Shown here piece by piece: positions 35,634 to 48,181 of a DNA stretch of 64,000 bases (its first letter is position 1; each line of letters begins with the position of its first letter). Both the position numbers and the translations under genes were made by a program. The stretch comes from Tenodera sinensis. Taxonomy: Eukaryota; Arthropoda; Insecta; Mantodea; Mantidae. The DNA lies in the NCBI GenBank assembly GCA_030765045.1, contig CM060962.1, positions 99,946,912 through 100,010,911 of the forward strand, read 5' to 3'. The notes below the pieces were generated by a model. The model was not told the DNA's origin. It saw only the letters and a program-made list of their open reading frames with translations, and did no database searches.

Positions 35634-35856
35634 CCTGGAATATCTGCAGACCTCGATGTCGTTGAAAATTTGTGGGCTCGATTGCAGGACAGTGTGTTTA
35701 GGAAATTTATGCCAGGTACCAGAGAAGGAACCAATTAAAAGGGTGAAGGAAGCATGGACATCTGTTGACCAAGTAACTACGATAACTTTGTTTGGGTGTT
35801 TTAAGAAACGTAATTTAGAATATCGCAGCAACAATGAAGGTCACATAAACCACTGA
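35634..35856 (+). pseudogene. Tc1/mariner-superfamily transposase remnant (C-terminal)
   Basis: A plus-strand frame carries P-G-I-S-A-D-L-D-V-V-E-N-L-W-A-R-L, the typical SPDLN.IENLW block around the third catalytic acid of Tc1 transposases. After a stop and frame change it continues with KRVKEAWTSVDQVT and NNEGHINH, matching the usual EAW..I and N.GH endings before a stop at 35854-35856. The upstream catalytic part is absent or too decayed to read. Confidence 0.7.
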
Positions 35857-36324
35857 AAGTTATGGTAGATAGCTAAATAATGCACCTTTATGACACTTTA
35901 AAACACACTTGATAACTCTTATCTGACATTAGTTGTCTTAAGCAATTGTTGGAGTGAGAAACTTGCGAACCATCCTGTTTAATTTTTCACCAATGACGAC
36001 ACCTCAGTGAAGGACGCTGTAATATAATAATATTTCTAGCCATAATTATCTCATAATATTTTCTTACTGTTTATTACAACTAGGGCCTACAATTTTTTAG
36101 AAGTTTGAATCAGATTTGAAGATAAAATTCTTTAGCAGTGATTGGAACCGCGCATCTTTCGCCTTTCTTAGGGATCCTGTAGCCCCAAATTACCAATACC
36201 ATTGTATTACATTTTTCTTATCTAATCCATATGTCAGGATGAACCACAAAGCAATCTCCTCCACTCCGAGATGTCACACCAAAGGTGATTTACAATGCTG
36301 CTAGTAGATTTACTTTCTTGGTTT

Positions 36325-36643
36325 CTAGTTAACCATAGAGGTAGAGCTAACGGGGCATAGTTATTCAAGAGGAAGGTCCGGGATCAATTCCCGGTACCAG
36401 CTACGACACGTGATTGGTGATGAGATATCTTGGGACCAATAATTAAGAAATTACTTGAGGTAAAATCAGCGACTCCAGTTTGCGAAGACCACATTCACCT
36501 GCCGGGAGGAACTCCGGGCACTAATCACACCCCAACCTCCAGTATTGCACCCCATTTATGACACCCTTTGGGGCAGAGTTGGAGACGTAGTGGTCGAGTG
36601 GTAAGCCTTGGCCCTGCATCGCACTATTGCGCCGTTTAGTCGA
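36325..36643 (+). mobile_element. tRNA-derived SINE, family S2, diverged copy
   Basis: Head with a B-box-like GGGATCAATTCCCGG. The body keeps S2 landmarks in order: acttgaggt, agaccac, cctgccgggag, cacaccccaacctccagta, ttgcacccc, gacgtagtggtcg. It is more diverged than the copies at 12430 and 37959, and I find no clear duplication. Confidence 0.65.
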
Positions 36644-37946
36644 GTTCAGTAGTTTAGTGTTGTTTAGTTCTCTCCTTTTATCGGGACCCGGGGAAAAGCG
36701 TACTTTAATTGTACAATGTTGTATCTGTTTTAACCTATCTTCGTTCTGGTTTATGTTCTCATTTTGTGAACCAGCCTTAAAATTCCAGAGGGAGAGAGAG
36801 AGGGAGGGAGAGAGAGAGAGAGGAAGAGAGGGGTAGGGGAGAGATTCCATTAGGTAATGCAATATGCGAGTGGAGCTGCGGGTTCTGCTAGTTAGAAATA
36901 AATATAATTGGTGTTAGAATCCCAAAAGCTATTGCGATTTTCTTGAACAAGACATGCGCTGTAAAATTCATTCCTCTACTGGTATGCTAATGAAATGCCA
37001 CGCTCGCCTTACAAACGCGAACTTCATAAGCTTCTTAGTGGAAACGACAATAATTTGTCTGATTAGTTACTTGCCACACACAGCTTACAACGCGAGCGGT
37101 TCCCGTTATGGTAAGTACTGCAGTTTGTACACATGGAAAACATACAAATATTGACGAGTAAGCTGAATATGCGGGCGCTTGTGGTGCTTAAATCATAGTT
37201 GTTGTAATTGTACAGCCACTGCCGCAATAATTAAGTATGCAAATAAAGCGTGTTGACAACGTCAGTGTTATTTCCAGCACCTTTCTGGTCTTCTACAAAC
37301 GCCATTATTTCTCCCTTTATGTGTAACAAAAGAAGTACAACCTACCTATTCATGCGAAACTGCTAATTGAAGTTTCCAAGATTTACACTATCCCGACACT
37401 AAAAACTTTCCATTCTTCGTAAAAACAGATATACGTCATACGGATTTAAGCACTCCCATTTATGAAAAAGATCAAAATTTCTAAAATGTGTGAATATACA
37501 TTTTAGTGTTATGAAATATTGCAAACCATCTATTTCATATCTACCTGGTTTTTAAACTGTGTGAGTTTAAAAACCATATAGCTATTTGGATGTCTATATG
37601 CAAGCCTAGTTCCTATAAAATTGTAGTAAAAGGGTTTAGTTTTACCTACATTAAAATAAATAAACCAATCAAGAGAGGCACCAAGTATCTTCAAATACTA
37701 AATTAGCTGCAGAAGAACAGAAAAAGGGAAAGAGCCTTTATAAATACTAAATACTTTTAAACAGCACAAAGTCAAAAAGGCTTTTCTCGATTTTTCATTT
37801 GGTTACAAATTACCATTTTTAAATTGTTCCACAGATCTTCTTTTCGTTGGAAGTGAATGAAAAGTTTTTATATCCGTTAACAAATAACAGGATAAAATTC
37901 ATAGATTAATTTTCTTAATATTCTTAGTCGTGATGATATTAAACAG
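36644..37946. other. Intron sequence with a GA-rich patch
   Basis: A (GAGG)/(GA)-rich stretch lies at 36789-36843. Otherwise no feature is recognised. Confidence 0.4.
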
Positions 37947-37958
37947 TAATACTCATAT

Positions 37959-38301
37959 GGTCGGCTCATTAGCACGGTAGTAGCGCTGCTGCTTACCAGG
38001 CGGGAGACCCGGGTTCGATTCCAGGTAACAACGTGGGGACTTTCCCCCTGGGAGACCTGGTCTGGGGTGCACTCAGTCTTCTTAGGTCTCAGAGGGACTA
38101 ACTGAGGAGCTACTTGATTGAAAATTAGCGGCCCTGGTTGCGTAGACCGCACAATCGGCCGGCAGGAATCGGGGTGCTGACCACGTACCACCCCCCAGTA
38201 CTGCACCCTACTCATGACGCTTGTAGTGGGGAAGGATGGGGGACGTAGCGGCTGGGTGTTAGATCTTGGTCCGTAAATGGCTGTTGCGTTTGAGTTACTA
38301 C
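37959..38301 (+). mobile_element. tRNA-derived SINE, family S2, copy with target duplication
   Basis: The head has GGGTTCGATTCCAGG as B box. The body matches the 12430 copy. A perfect 12 bp duplication, TAATACTCATAT (37947-37958 and 38302-38313), frames a 343 bp element. A 38-base A run (38318-38355) follows just outside the duplication. Confidence 0.92.
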
Positions 38302-38314
38302 TAATACTCATATT

Positions 38315-38317
<3 letters not shown>

Positions 38318-38355
<38 letters not shown>
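38318..38355. repeat. A38 homopolymer
   Basis: The run begins four bases after the SINE duplication. Either the SINE landed beside an existing A run or this is the tail of another retroposon. Confidence 0.9.
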
Positions 38356-38358
<3 letters not shown>

Positions 38359-39926
38359 AGTCGCTTATTTAACATTGATTTTCTCCCAAACCAGTTGCAG
38401 TTGAAAATTAATTTGTAAAATTTATTAATATAGTATTAAAGGTTTAGTGGCTTCAATTATTTTTTTCTCACAAAAATGAATCATTCGTCTGGAGAAGTTT
38501 TTCAAAGCGGTATATCTTTTCTTCTTCTGAGAGCTAATTTTAAACATTTGTATATTTTTGTGGTGCACATAGATTAAACCCTGATTACTGTATTAAAAGT
38601 TCAAACGAACCAAACTGAAATTGTGGATTTTAAAAAAATTTGCGCATGGGTATCTTTAAAACTGAATTATTTCTCTAAAAATAAAACACAGAACCAGAAA
38701 GATCACCGGAAAGTCCTGCCGAAAGCTACTGTGTCCCTCCCCCATCTCTTTTTAACTTTTTACGTATGGATGGATAAACCATACGTTATTACGCGAATAA
38801 GTGCTGCCTGAGATATGTATATTATGTGGCAATATAAGTACTATCCTCAAAGGTGGGGTTCTAATAGTGCACAAGCTCGAACGATTTGAAATATCTCGCT
38901 ATTATATATTTTTCATAATCATATTTTTAAGGACAATGTTTCCGATAAATTTTTATTGGTAAAATTTTGATAGGATAAGCTATTAAAAAGTCACAGCAAT
39001 TTTTCGTTATTATCAGTCTTCGTGTGCTTGAAATGATTGCTACGAGAAGCAACCTAGTTACAATTGTATCGGAAACATATGGAAGAGGCGCATATTTGTG
39101 TAGTGTTAACATCTTTTACCTATATTTTAGATCTTATTATTACTATAAGAAAAATCAGTCTTTAACATTTTCAAAATATCGTATAATACTAGCAGGTAAA
39201 ATCAACGATCGTGACTCGATGCAAAGAAATGCTAGATCGCCGGCCATCTTTGGAGCTGGGTTGCTGCGAACAGTATGACTTCAGAAATTGCTCAATACAT
39301 ACTCTCAATCAACAACTTTTCCTTTTTCTCCAGCAAAGCAATATCAAAATACAAAATTAAAATCTCTAAATACACAAAGCTGGACATTTCTGTTTACAAC
39401 GTATCACTATTTCTGTATGAAATTACGCCATTTATCTCCATCTCGCACCGAATCTTTCCAAGTAGACCAAATAACGTACCTCTTAATGTTACATACAAAG
39501 GCATAAAATAAACAATCAAACATATTAAACTTTGTTGCCTAACTAAAAAGGTCCATTTATTCCATAAAATGTTCCTGTTTGCCTTTGCAGCAGGAAGCTA
39601 CAACACACATTGTTGCCTTACGCTAACGATAATAACAAATACCCCACTAATAATTTTAACGGACCTTCGTTATCGATCAAACACACCACAGTGCAAAAGA
39701 TGTTTTGGATAGGGCATTTACCAGCCTACCAACTGTTGCTAAGACATGGAATGCTCTAAGTCTAATGTATGTTCAAGCCGAACGTCAGCGCCGTGCTATA
39801 CAGGCAACTTCTCCGACACAAAAGTCATACGCCTCTGCGGAAGTTCTAGGCGAATTGAATTCTAGGCTGAACTACTAAACGAGTGGCGCCATACGAAATG
39901 TGACACTTTGAGATGAAGGTCCAACA
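38356..39926. other. Intron sequence, nothing recognised
   Basis: No exon-like or transposon frame was found. Confidence 0.4.
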
Positions 39927-40171
39927 TACACCCTAAGGGGGGGGGGGGGGAGGGGGGGGGGAAGAGCAGACTCTGGAAGCGTATATTTGTCTAAGTCCAA
40001 CCATTCGGCCATCCGCTCACATTGAATAGTTGAGACTAAATATGAGAAATGACAACAGAATGACGCTGAAGACACGCATTCCGTGACACCATTGTAAACC
40101 GGTGGTGGAAACGACATGACCTAGACAAATATGCGCTTCCAGAGTTTGCTCTTTTTTCTTCTTAGGGTGTA
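39927..40171. mobile_element. Foldback MITE with about 55 bp inverted arms
   Basis: The left arm TACACCCTAAG ... GAGCAGACTCTGGAAGCG and on to TTTGTCTAAGTC is the near-perfect reverse complement of the right arm, GACCTAGACAAATATGCGC to CTTAGGGTGTA. The arms enclose about 120 bp. TA at both outer ends fits a Tc1/mariner-type target. The left arm carries a G-run of about 23 bases with one A, where the right arm has a pyrimidine (T/C) stretch. Confidence 0.88.
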
Positions 40172-40189
40172 TATGTACATGTATTGGTC

Positions 40190-40431
40190 ATATCCGCCCG
40201 GCGACCCTTTACCTTTGGAACATATTGCCATTTGGCAATGTATTAACCTATATACAGTGGTTTCTTTTTGGGCTTTGTACATAAGATCACGTTTTCATTC
40301 ATACTTCCAAACTTTGGGGAGTATAAGGAATAATCTTGGTTCGAGAGAAATTTCCAACTCCTAACCGATAATCGCATCCGGGATCCCTCGCACAACAGAC
40401 TGGTGCTCTACCAACTGAGCTAAGGGGCCAG
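40190..40431 (-). mobile_element. tRNA-derived SINE, family S5, copy 2
   Basis: The minus-strand head reads CTTAGCTCAGTTGGTAGAGC, with a decayed B-box region (GGGATCCCGGATGCGATTA) after it. The far end (ctttacctttggaacatattgcc) matches copy 1 at 28498. The head looks like an unusually well preserved tRNA D-arm. Confidence 0.65.
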
Positions 40432-42940
40432 CCCTCTTTACATTATTAATTAACTACCAAACCAAAGAGTAGGCAAATTTTAAAATATAATCTGCTGTGA
40501 TTATCTAAAATTTATTTAATCTTTCCGATTATTGCTTTGCCACTAAAATATGCTTGCAGGTTAGACAATATTTCCAGCACATGGATGACTGTCGAGGAAA
40601 GGTTACAAGAATCAGAGATACAACATCCGCCGATATTTCATATCCTTTTGTGTGAATATCGGGGAATATTTCATACGTTGTTAGAAATATCTCGCGGCTA
40701 AGGAGTGAAGGGAAGGATTTCCATTAAAATCGTCTATAATCACGTGCAATAATTTTACAAAGAATGTGGATGAAGGAAAATGAAACCAAAACGTGCTTCG
40801 AGGGTTCCAAAGCCATGCAACTCTGGGTAAGCCGGGTAGCTTTGTATTCTTCTAAATAATCGAAAACGCAATAAAATATTTCCTATAAATCCATATAAAA
40901 TCCTATAAACATAATGTGAAATACAAGAATGTATGATCAGTGTTACGCCATACATTAAGAAATACTAATTTTTACACTAGAGAATGCAAAATAGTGTGTA
41001 GATGAAGAAAAGGGAATCATATGTAGATAGCCATCCACGCAACTTGTGGCTGAAGTGCATTTTTTGGAATTAGAAGGCTACCATCTTGTTAAAAATTCCA
41101 GTGTTTATTTATGATATACGTGTTAAAAGTACAGTAGAAAATATTGGATAACGAGATTGAATGTGTAGCAATCCTAGGAGCAAAGTAAATCATTTGAAGA
41201 TGTGTTCTGGTACACTAGTTTTTTGACAGCCCTCAATATTAAATTATAAGTTGAAATTTGCATGAAAATAGCAGCAAATATTCGGACAAGCACAACGGTA
41301 AGTTGTTGTTTGGCCACTGTTGTAGTTTGACATTCACAGCAACAGGGCTAACAACGTGATCGTTACGTAATCATAACATTCTAAAACGTGTAGAAGGATG
41401 TGCCACTCCCCTAAAACAGCTTTTATTTATTTTTTCACTTTAGAAATATAAAATAATACGTTTCTTATCTAGCAGCATTGAAAAATCTGTTGTATGCAGT
41501 GCTATACTATTTCCTTGACTTCTTTTGTAGCAATTCGAATGTTATTCTCTCCGTTGCTTGCAAAACAAATTGTTTTCTGAATCTACCGAATCCCTGACAA
41601 CCGATATAAGGCCTCCGCTTAATATACGCACAATTTCCATTGCAAGAACTAGGGATGATAACGATGGAGTGTTATAAAATTATTTCACTGAGAGTTATAA
41701 TCTTTAATTTATAGTATGAGAGGCTCGAGTTAAAATCTCTACTTTTAGTGCCAGCTGTCTGAAAATAAACTTTTACAAAGTTTGTTGTTACAAAAAGCAG
41801 TGAGGACGGTGGTAGTAGTTCCTAGCTTTTAACAAATGCTCCGACTTTGCTCCCCGGGTTTTTTGCTTCTCCAAACAATTCTACAGATCCCAGCTATTGA
41901 ATTTAGAGAAAAGCTGCTATCAATCCACAGTTACCGCATTACTCTTTACACTGAAAATGTTTATGCCTATAGAAGTTAAAATTAAACAGAGCTTACAGTG
42001 AAGCGTGGCCACAAAAGCAGTGCATTTGCTTTTTAATGGAATCTAGCGAGACGTGCACTCACTTCTATATCCTGTTCTTTATTCTGTAAATAAATTGCCG
42101 GAGATTATTTTCTCTCTCTTTCTACCAAATGCGAGGGAAAATTCCGCCGGCTCTGTGTTATTTGCAGATGCCAGCAACTGTGGCATAGTACTGTATGACC
42201 TGTTCCTAAAACCGCTCGATGTTATTCAACTTGCATAATAATGGTATAATGCGCTACATTCACATTACCCTCTCTAACCACTGTCCTCCAGTTTTATACA
42301 TCTTCTATAGACCATTCTTACAAAACGTTATTTTTTCAACTGTTCCATGTTAACCGAGATAAACGTTCACAACAATAGTTTCATTACACATTTCGCTGTA
42401 GGTACCAGGGAAAGACGAAACAGATTCGATATCCAGATGTTCAAAAGCAGGCTGCTATATTCTCGCCTTTAAGTGCCATATCCTTCAGTGACGTCGCGAG
42501 AAACAGTTGAATAGTGACAGCACATTAAATGACAAAATTATTGAAAAAGTCCAACAGTATAACGGATAACTCGCAAATGACTGATACTACAAAGAGGTTA
42601 CTTGGAATAAATTGTGTGTTTTAGAGATATCTACATTTGTATGGAACACGTCTTTATCTCTCTCTTAACGCTTACCAATGGTACAAAATTATACAACACT
42701 CCTTCCAAATGAAGAGCACTTCATTGGCTCAGAAAATTCAATATATATATATATATATTTTATTTGTTATGTAAATATCTTGCATAATATAATATTTTAA
42801 TCAAAACGTTAGAGGTATTTCGGAGAAAATACAATTAGAGAAACATTTTCCATGTAAAAGGTAGTTGAAGATGAGCTTTGTTGAATATGTTCTTGTCGTA
42901 TCCTTGGAAGATGCTGAACTTCTTTTTTTTTGGGGGGGGG
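40432..42940. other. Intron sequence, nothing recognised
   Basis: AT-rich with a short (AT)n at 42741-42759. No exon or mobile-element ends were seen. Confidence 0.4.
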
Positions 42941-43424
42941 TAGTGTTTAACGCCCGTTTTGGCTACATGCGACACTGCAGGCGGTGACACTGATGGTACA
43001 TAAAATTGTTGTTGTAGTGTTTAACGCCCGCTTTTACTACTACGGCACCGCAGGCGGTGACACTGATGATACATGAAGGTGGAGCACCGGTGGAATGAGA
43101 TGGCGGGGGAAACCGGAGTACCCGGAGAAAACCCGCCCTGACGCCGCTTCGTCCACCACGAATACCACATGCGGGTCCCTGGGATCGAACCCGGGCCGCC
43201 TAGGTGGTAGGCGAACGCGCTAACCGCTCGGCCACGGCGCCGCCGTACATAAAATGAAGATCTAGCACCGGTGAAGTAAGATGATGGGGGAAACAGGAAA
43301 ACCCGGAGGAAATCCATCCCTGCGCCGTTTTGTCCACCACAAATGCCACATGCGATCGCCTAGGATCGAACGCGGGTCTCTTTAGTGAGAGGCGAATAGT
43401 GTAACCATTCGGCCACGGCGCGGC
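42941..43424 (-). mobile_element. Older SINE S1 copy, split by a younger S1 copy
   Basis: The left piece (42941-42995) is the S1 tail and the right piece (43256-43424) is the S1 head and body, both on the minus strand and both diverged from the consensus. They are separated exactly by the young copy and its target duplication. Confidence 0.9.
43007..43244 (-). mobile_element. SINE S1, young copy nested in an older S1
   Basis: Nearly identical to copies at 715 and 28182 in reverse orientation. The perfect 11 bp duplication GTACATAAAAT (42996-43006 and 43245-43255) lies within the older SINE and gives exact element ends: sense start GGCGGCGCCGTGG and end ACACTACAACAACA. Confidence 0.96.
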
Positions 43425-43612
43425 TATACTAAACTGAAATACAAAGTTTGGTATTTTTTCAACTTTTTGTTTTTGATATATGCTATTCACATACACAGAA
43501 CTTTTTCCAAACATGTTACTTTTTTGTGTCAGGGACCTTAAAACATGCATTTTCAGTGCAATCTCGATATCGAATTTCGACATTTTGTCTACTTATTAAA
43601 ATAGAGCAAGTA

Positions 43613-43662
43613 AAAGCGCGCGCGCGTGTATGTGTGTGTGCGCGCGCGTGCATGCGTGCGTG
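43613..43662. repeat. Alternating CG/TG tract (Z-DNA-prone)
   Basis: GCGCGCGCGCGTGTATGTGT, then TGTGCGCGCGCGTGCATGCGTGCG, forms a nearly unbroken purine-pyrimidine alternation. Confidence 0.85.
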
Positions 43663-44658
43663 GAGATAATATCGGAAACCGCTCAACTGACTAATAATTC
43701 TTATGCCACAGAAAAGCACTGTTTTCTGGATTGACATAGACTATAAAATATGTCCCAAATTTTAAATTTGCGGGTAAATACGAGGCTTTTAGATTCAGAT
43801 TACGCAATTTCAATCCTATGTCGTTGAATATGAATATCAGACGATACTTTTTGGCACCTTACTGAGAAAATACAGATGTTTTATCTTCAGGGCAGCACCC
43901 ATTCACTGATTACCAATATACAGCCTAAAGAGCCATTTTCTGATGCTTTAATTTTGATTGCGTTCGTATACATTCAAAACCAAATGGGATAAGCAATTAA
44001 TATGTTCGAAGATGGAAATTTTGCTTTCTCTGCTACGTACTTCAGTAAGTAGGGGAAGTATTTCATTCCATCCAAAAATCCGATACACAAGGAAATAAAT
44101 ATTTTGAGAGTCCCTAAGTCAAAAAAGAAAGAAAAAATTAGAAAATTGTGTGTTATGTCTGTGTATCTGTCTGTGAACAGCGTAAGTCAAAAACGAACTC
44201 AGTTAACCCTATGTGGCCAAGTGCGACATATTTGTTACAATTGCGAGTTTCTAACGGTGGGGTTACTTTGCTAGCTTTACCCCTAATTTCTTGTTACGTT
44301 CATCTTAATTCATAGAATACAAGTATTTCCAGCTATTTTATTGCAAAATCACTAAATGTTTGCAATAGAACTGTAGTGTTTTGTTTGAAGAATAAGAAGA
44401 AAAATCCATGCAACTGCAGTCAAATGTAACCCCGCCAGCTTCCAAGCGTGCCGTCACACTGGTTAGTTTACTTGGGCCCTCCCCGTCCTTTACTGCAGGC
44501 GCAGACTGCAATTGCTGGGATTAAAATTTCCCCTAACACAGACTACACCTTTAATGATATATTTTTTCAAAAATTGTGATTTTATAAAAATTGATTCTAA
44601 CGATTTTGATTAAATAACATGCTTAAGATATTTTCATGCAAAACGAAATATATATTTT
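43663..44658. other. Intron sequence with dispersed-repeat resemblance
   Basis: 44090-44180 resembles 9180-9300. The interval is otherwise unremarkable. Confidence 0.35.
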
Positions 44659-45075
44659 GAATTTCCTGGGAATGTCCTCAGAAGTCCTCTTCGTGCTGAA
44701 TACGTTTTGCATAAGTGATAAACCGTAAGGGATAGACAACAACTTACTGGTCATAAAATGTAGATATTTAAGTATACAACTTATATCAAATGCAATTTTT
44801 TGTGGAGTGAAGCATTTCTGAGATATATAATATTAATAAGTTATTAGTTGTCTTTATCTCTTCGTCATACAATGAGAACGGAATTTCAAAGCCATCACGT
44901 GGCGACTAGTTGTACTCTTAAACGCTTAAAGCCCACTATATTTCCATATCCCCCTTGCACCTACAAGAAAATTAGCAATAAAATAATTTCTGCAAACGTT
45001 TATGTCAATTAACATGAAGTAGATAGTGGAGTAAGCGTTTGTAAGAATAATTCTTACCAGAGTAGAGAAAGTCAT
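44659..45075 (+). repeat. Dispersed repeat D1, copy 2
   Basis: Colinear with 14035-14510 as described there. No inverted ends, tail or coding frame is apparent, so the element type is unknown. Confidence 0.65.
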
Positions 45076-45491
45076 GTGAGTGCAACACGTCAGATTCCTA
45101 CTGTATGCTCTTTAAACGATGTTAAGAATGACAATGCACGGAGTTAATGATCAAATTGGTACCTTTGAAGTAATACATCCAATGTGTACGAAAACACTTA
45201 AACAACCTGAATTTTATGTATGTGGTTTATATAAATATATCTTGGTTCAATCATACGAAGAATGTCGTCACTTCTTCTTTACCTGATTACCCTTCCCTTA
45301 TGTAGGGCTCCCCCCCCCCCTAGGTGCGTAGGTTCAGACTCCTGTCGGGGAGCAGAGAAACCTATGGACTAGACAGAGTGAAGTTCTGGGAGCGAGTGGT
45401 CAGCTAAGCACCAAGTATGAGAGTGAGAAAGAGTATGATATAAAATTCAGGCGAAATGGATGATTAGAAAGAGCAATTGGTGAAATCAATG
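45076..45491. other. Intron sequence with a C run
   Basis: Includes a C10 run at about 45310 and a B-box-like ggttcagactcc just after it. It could be a decayed SINE, not firm. Confidence 0.35.
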
Positions 45492-45633
45492 TCGGGGGAA
45501 ACTGGAGAACCCGGAGAAAAACCGCCCAGACGCCGCTTCGTCCACCACAAATACCACATGTGGATCCCTGAGATCGAACCCAAGCCATCTAGGTGGTAGG
45601 CGAACGGTCTAATCGCTCGGCCACGGCGCTACC
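45492..45633 (-). mobile_element. SINE S1, copy lacking its 3' half
   Basis: On the minus strand the head (GCGCCGTGGCCGAGCGATTAG; degraded B box GGTTCGATCTC) and the first part of the body are present, ending around the CCGGTTTCCCC region. The tail is missing. Confidence 0.85.
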
Positions 45634-46495
45634 GAATATTGTCAATTCTGTGTGAGAAAAAAAAAAGGGGGGGGGGAGCGAAAGGATATGTCAATTTTGA
45701 TATAATCTTTTCCCACTTTGTTTGAAAGTTAATAACGTCTACAGGCTAACTACCATGAAAACGAACAGTAATTTTTACAAAGAGATATTTTTATATATTG
45801 TATATCCAAAAATGTGTTAGTTTACTTGGTGAATGATTGCTCAAAATAGCCACACAGTTTCCACTCCCCTTAAAATGGATACTTTTGATGAGGTAACTGT
45901 TTAAGTATTACTGAAATCTATTCTTAACATATATTATGTTTAATGCAGTCTTTACATGTGTTCTTTCTTTTTTCTCTTACCTTTTATCATCCATACATTA
46001 AATGTTGTGCATAAAGAGAGCTAAATCTTTTAAATAAGTACTTTGATTTATGCGCGAGTTTCTTTGGTACCTTAACTCCTGTGCTGAGTGCGGAAATTGT
46101 GCTTTGGAATCTCCAATTACGCTACACTCAAGGGTACATATTTGTAAAGCCCCTGCACTTTAAATACGGGCACCCTCACTTTTATCGGCCCCTTTAAGTT
46201 CAGCTCGTTTCTCTTTTCTCTGTAATTAAAGTTTGTACATTCACTGTCATGGTACTTCAGTCCTAATTGCTGCGTATTTAACGGTTATTTAAGCCCTCTT
46301 AAATGGCTTTCAGTAACATCATGATGGATTTTTTGTGTATTCTATTGCTAAGTATCACTTGTCACATATTCTAAATTAACAAACTTTATTTGGAACCTTG
46401 TAAATAAACAGTACTCGAAAGTAATATACCCTTAGTGCAAAACATACGGAGTGTGTTATATTCAACACTACAGGCTATATATTATTGTGACAAAG
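45634..46495. other. Intron sequence, nothing recognised
   Basis: No supported feature. Confidence 0.4.
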
Positions 46496-46920
46496 ACGGC
46501 AAGGTCAGTCCGGTTACTTTTCTATAACTTTATTAGCTTCCAAAGTTTGCCACAAAAACACTGTTTTCTTCTCGTCGTTAACACAGTCCCGAGTCCTTCG
46601 AGCTATCACAACTCACAATTTTAACTTCCTATAACCTTGCTCACTTCTTTTAGTATCTTTCTTCACTTTCTCTGTATCTCATTATTATACCCTAATTACG
46701 ACGTTGCAATCACTCGCGACGCTCCTTCCGTAGGTCTTTTCATTAGGCCATTAGGGTTTCCTAAAAATCCCTCTATTACTCCTATACAGGGGACGGAAGT
46801 GGATACGCGCGTCAACTCATCCGGGAAGACTACCGATAATCGCGGTCGGGCCGCCGGAAGTCTAGCTTACCAGCTGCTTTCTCTGCAAGTTAGCACCCGA
46901 GAACGTTGAGACGTCTCACA
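46496..46920 (-). repeat. Solo-LTR-like sequence, copy A
   Basis: About 160 bp at its left end match the left end of 47561-48181 in the same orientation (tgtgaca...ggcaag...gttactttt, ...cgtcgttaacaca). It starts TGTGA and ends CTCACA on the plus strand, as LTRs with TGTGA/TCACA ends would. No PBS, PPT or coding sequence is nearby, and I find no target duplication. Confidence 0.45.
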
Positions 46921-47560
46921 ACCCCACCTTGACAAGTGAAGACGTACCCAGTTTCCCATGGATATCGGGGACCACTGACCCGCCAGACCAACAGCTTCTT
47001 ACAGCTCCCATACGGGAGGGGCTCGGTGTTCGGCCCGTTCTAGTAACGTCAGAGGGGAGCCACTGGACATCATTATCCGGATGTGGTCACCCTCCGGATC
47101 TCTCCCCTCATCCCTCCATTCCAAGGGTCATCGTAGAAGCACATAGGGCCGAATGGCCTAAGTGCGATTCTCTGTACCGTAGAATGTACCTTTACTTTTA
47201 CCTACACAATATTGCTTCCGACAGATTTAAGTTATTTACTTTGGAGACTAATCATAATACACTTTTAGTGCTTTAAAAATCAAAGACTTACGCGTCGGTC
47301 TAAGTAAGGGTGCCCAAATGGTGCACAGTACGCGTATTGTCAGTCACGGTAGAAGTAAGGCTCAAAAACACATTTTAAATATGCATTTAAGGAAGGACAT
47401 GGATTGAGTGTGCGTCGATATTTCCCCCATAAGTAGGCTTTATACATGCTTCAAGAACCTTGTGGTAAGCACCAGAAAATTCTCCTACCGGTACTGGGAG
47501 AAGAGTTCGGCTTTGCAGTTAACAATCATGTCACATCAACACGCGCATGTTCTTTAATAT
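46921..47560. other. Spacer between the two LTR-like copies
   Basis: A GC-richer repeat-like block at 46930-47190 of unknown origin, then AT-rich sequence. I recognise no gag/pol or primer sites. Confidence 0.35.
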
Positions 47561-48181
47561 TGTCACAAATGGCAAGTCCAGTTACTTTTTCTTGTCACTT
47601 TGTCTTCTAAAACTGAATAACAAAAACACAGTCCCCTTTTATCGTCGTTAACACAATCTACAGTTCTTTGGGATCTTACAACTGTAAGCTGTTCTGCCCA
47701 ATCGTAATCTTGACATGTATTTCACTGTCCTTCTCTGTATCACAAACTTCTTTCGAAGATCACGTCCACTCAACACTCACTAAAACTGCTTCACTTCAAG
47801 GCTCACTCCGACGCGACTCAATGTCTACAACTGCCTCTAACGTTATGCCCATTCTCTCAACGCTGACTGTACACATACTTATAACTAATCGCTAACAGCT
47901 ATCTCGTTCAACATTTAACGACTCCATCATAAAAATCTGACTGTTCTCGCCGTCTCGACTCGCTTGAATAGACGAGAATAATGTGGCACAGATTTTTCTC
48001 GAAATTCAACTTTTCTCAAACCTCTTATGAACGATCCCGGCACGTGAAGAGCTTCAAGAACCGTCTGGAATCGCTTTGCTCTGCCGCGCTCATTGTCGTC
48101 TTATTTACTCGCCACGCAGTGGTGTGAGGTAGCTTAACCTTGGCTCTCTTTGATGTGTTACCGCTGCCGACCCGCGTCACA
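47561..48181 (-). repeat. Solo-LTR-like sequence, copy B
   Basis: Begins TGTCACAAATGG and ends CGCGTCACA on the plus strand, about 621 bp. On the minus strand this is TGTGACGCGGG ... TTTGTGACA, a plausible TG...CA LTR. It is homologous to copy A over its first 160 bp. Confidence 0.5.

Noticed and set aside
40355..40431. Possible tRNA gene on the minus strand
   Set aside because: The D-arm is good, but the acceptor and T-arm do not pair and the sequence continues into a repeated SINE body, so it is a SINE head.
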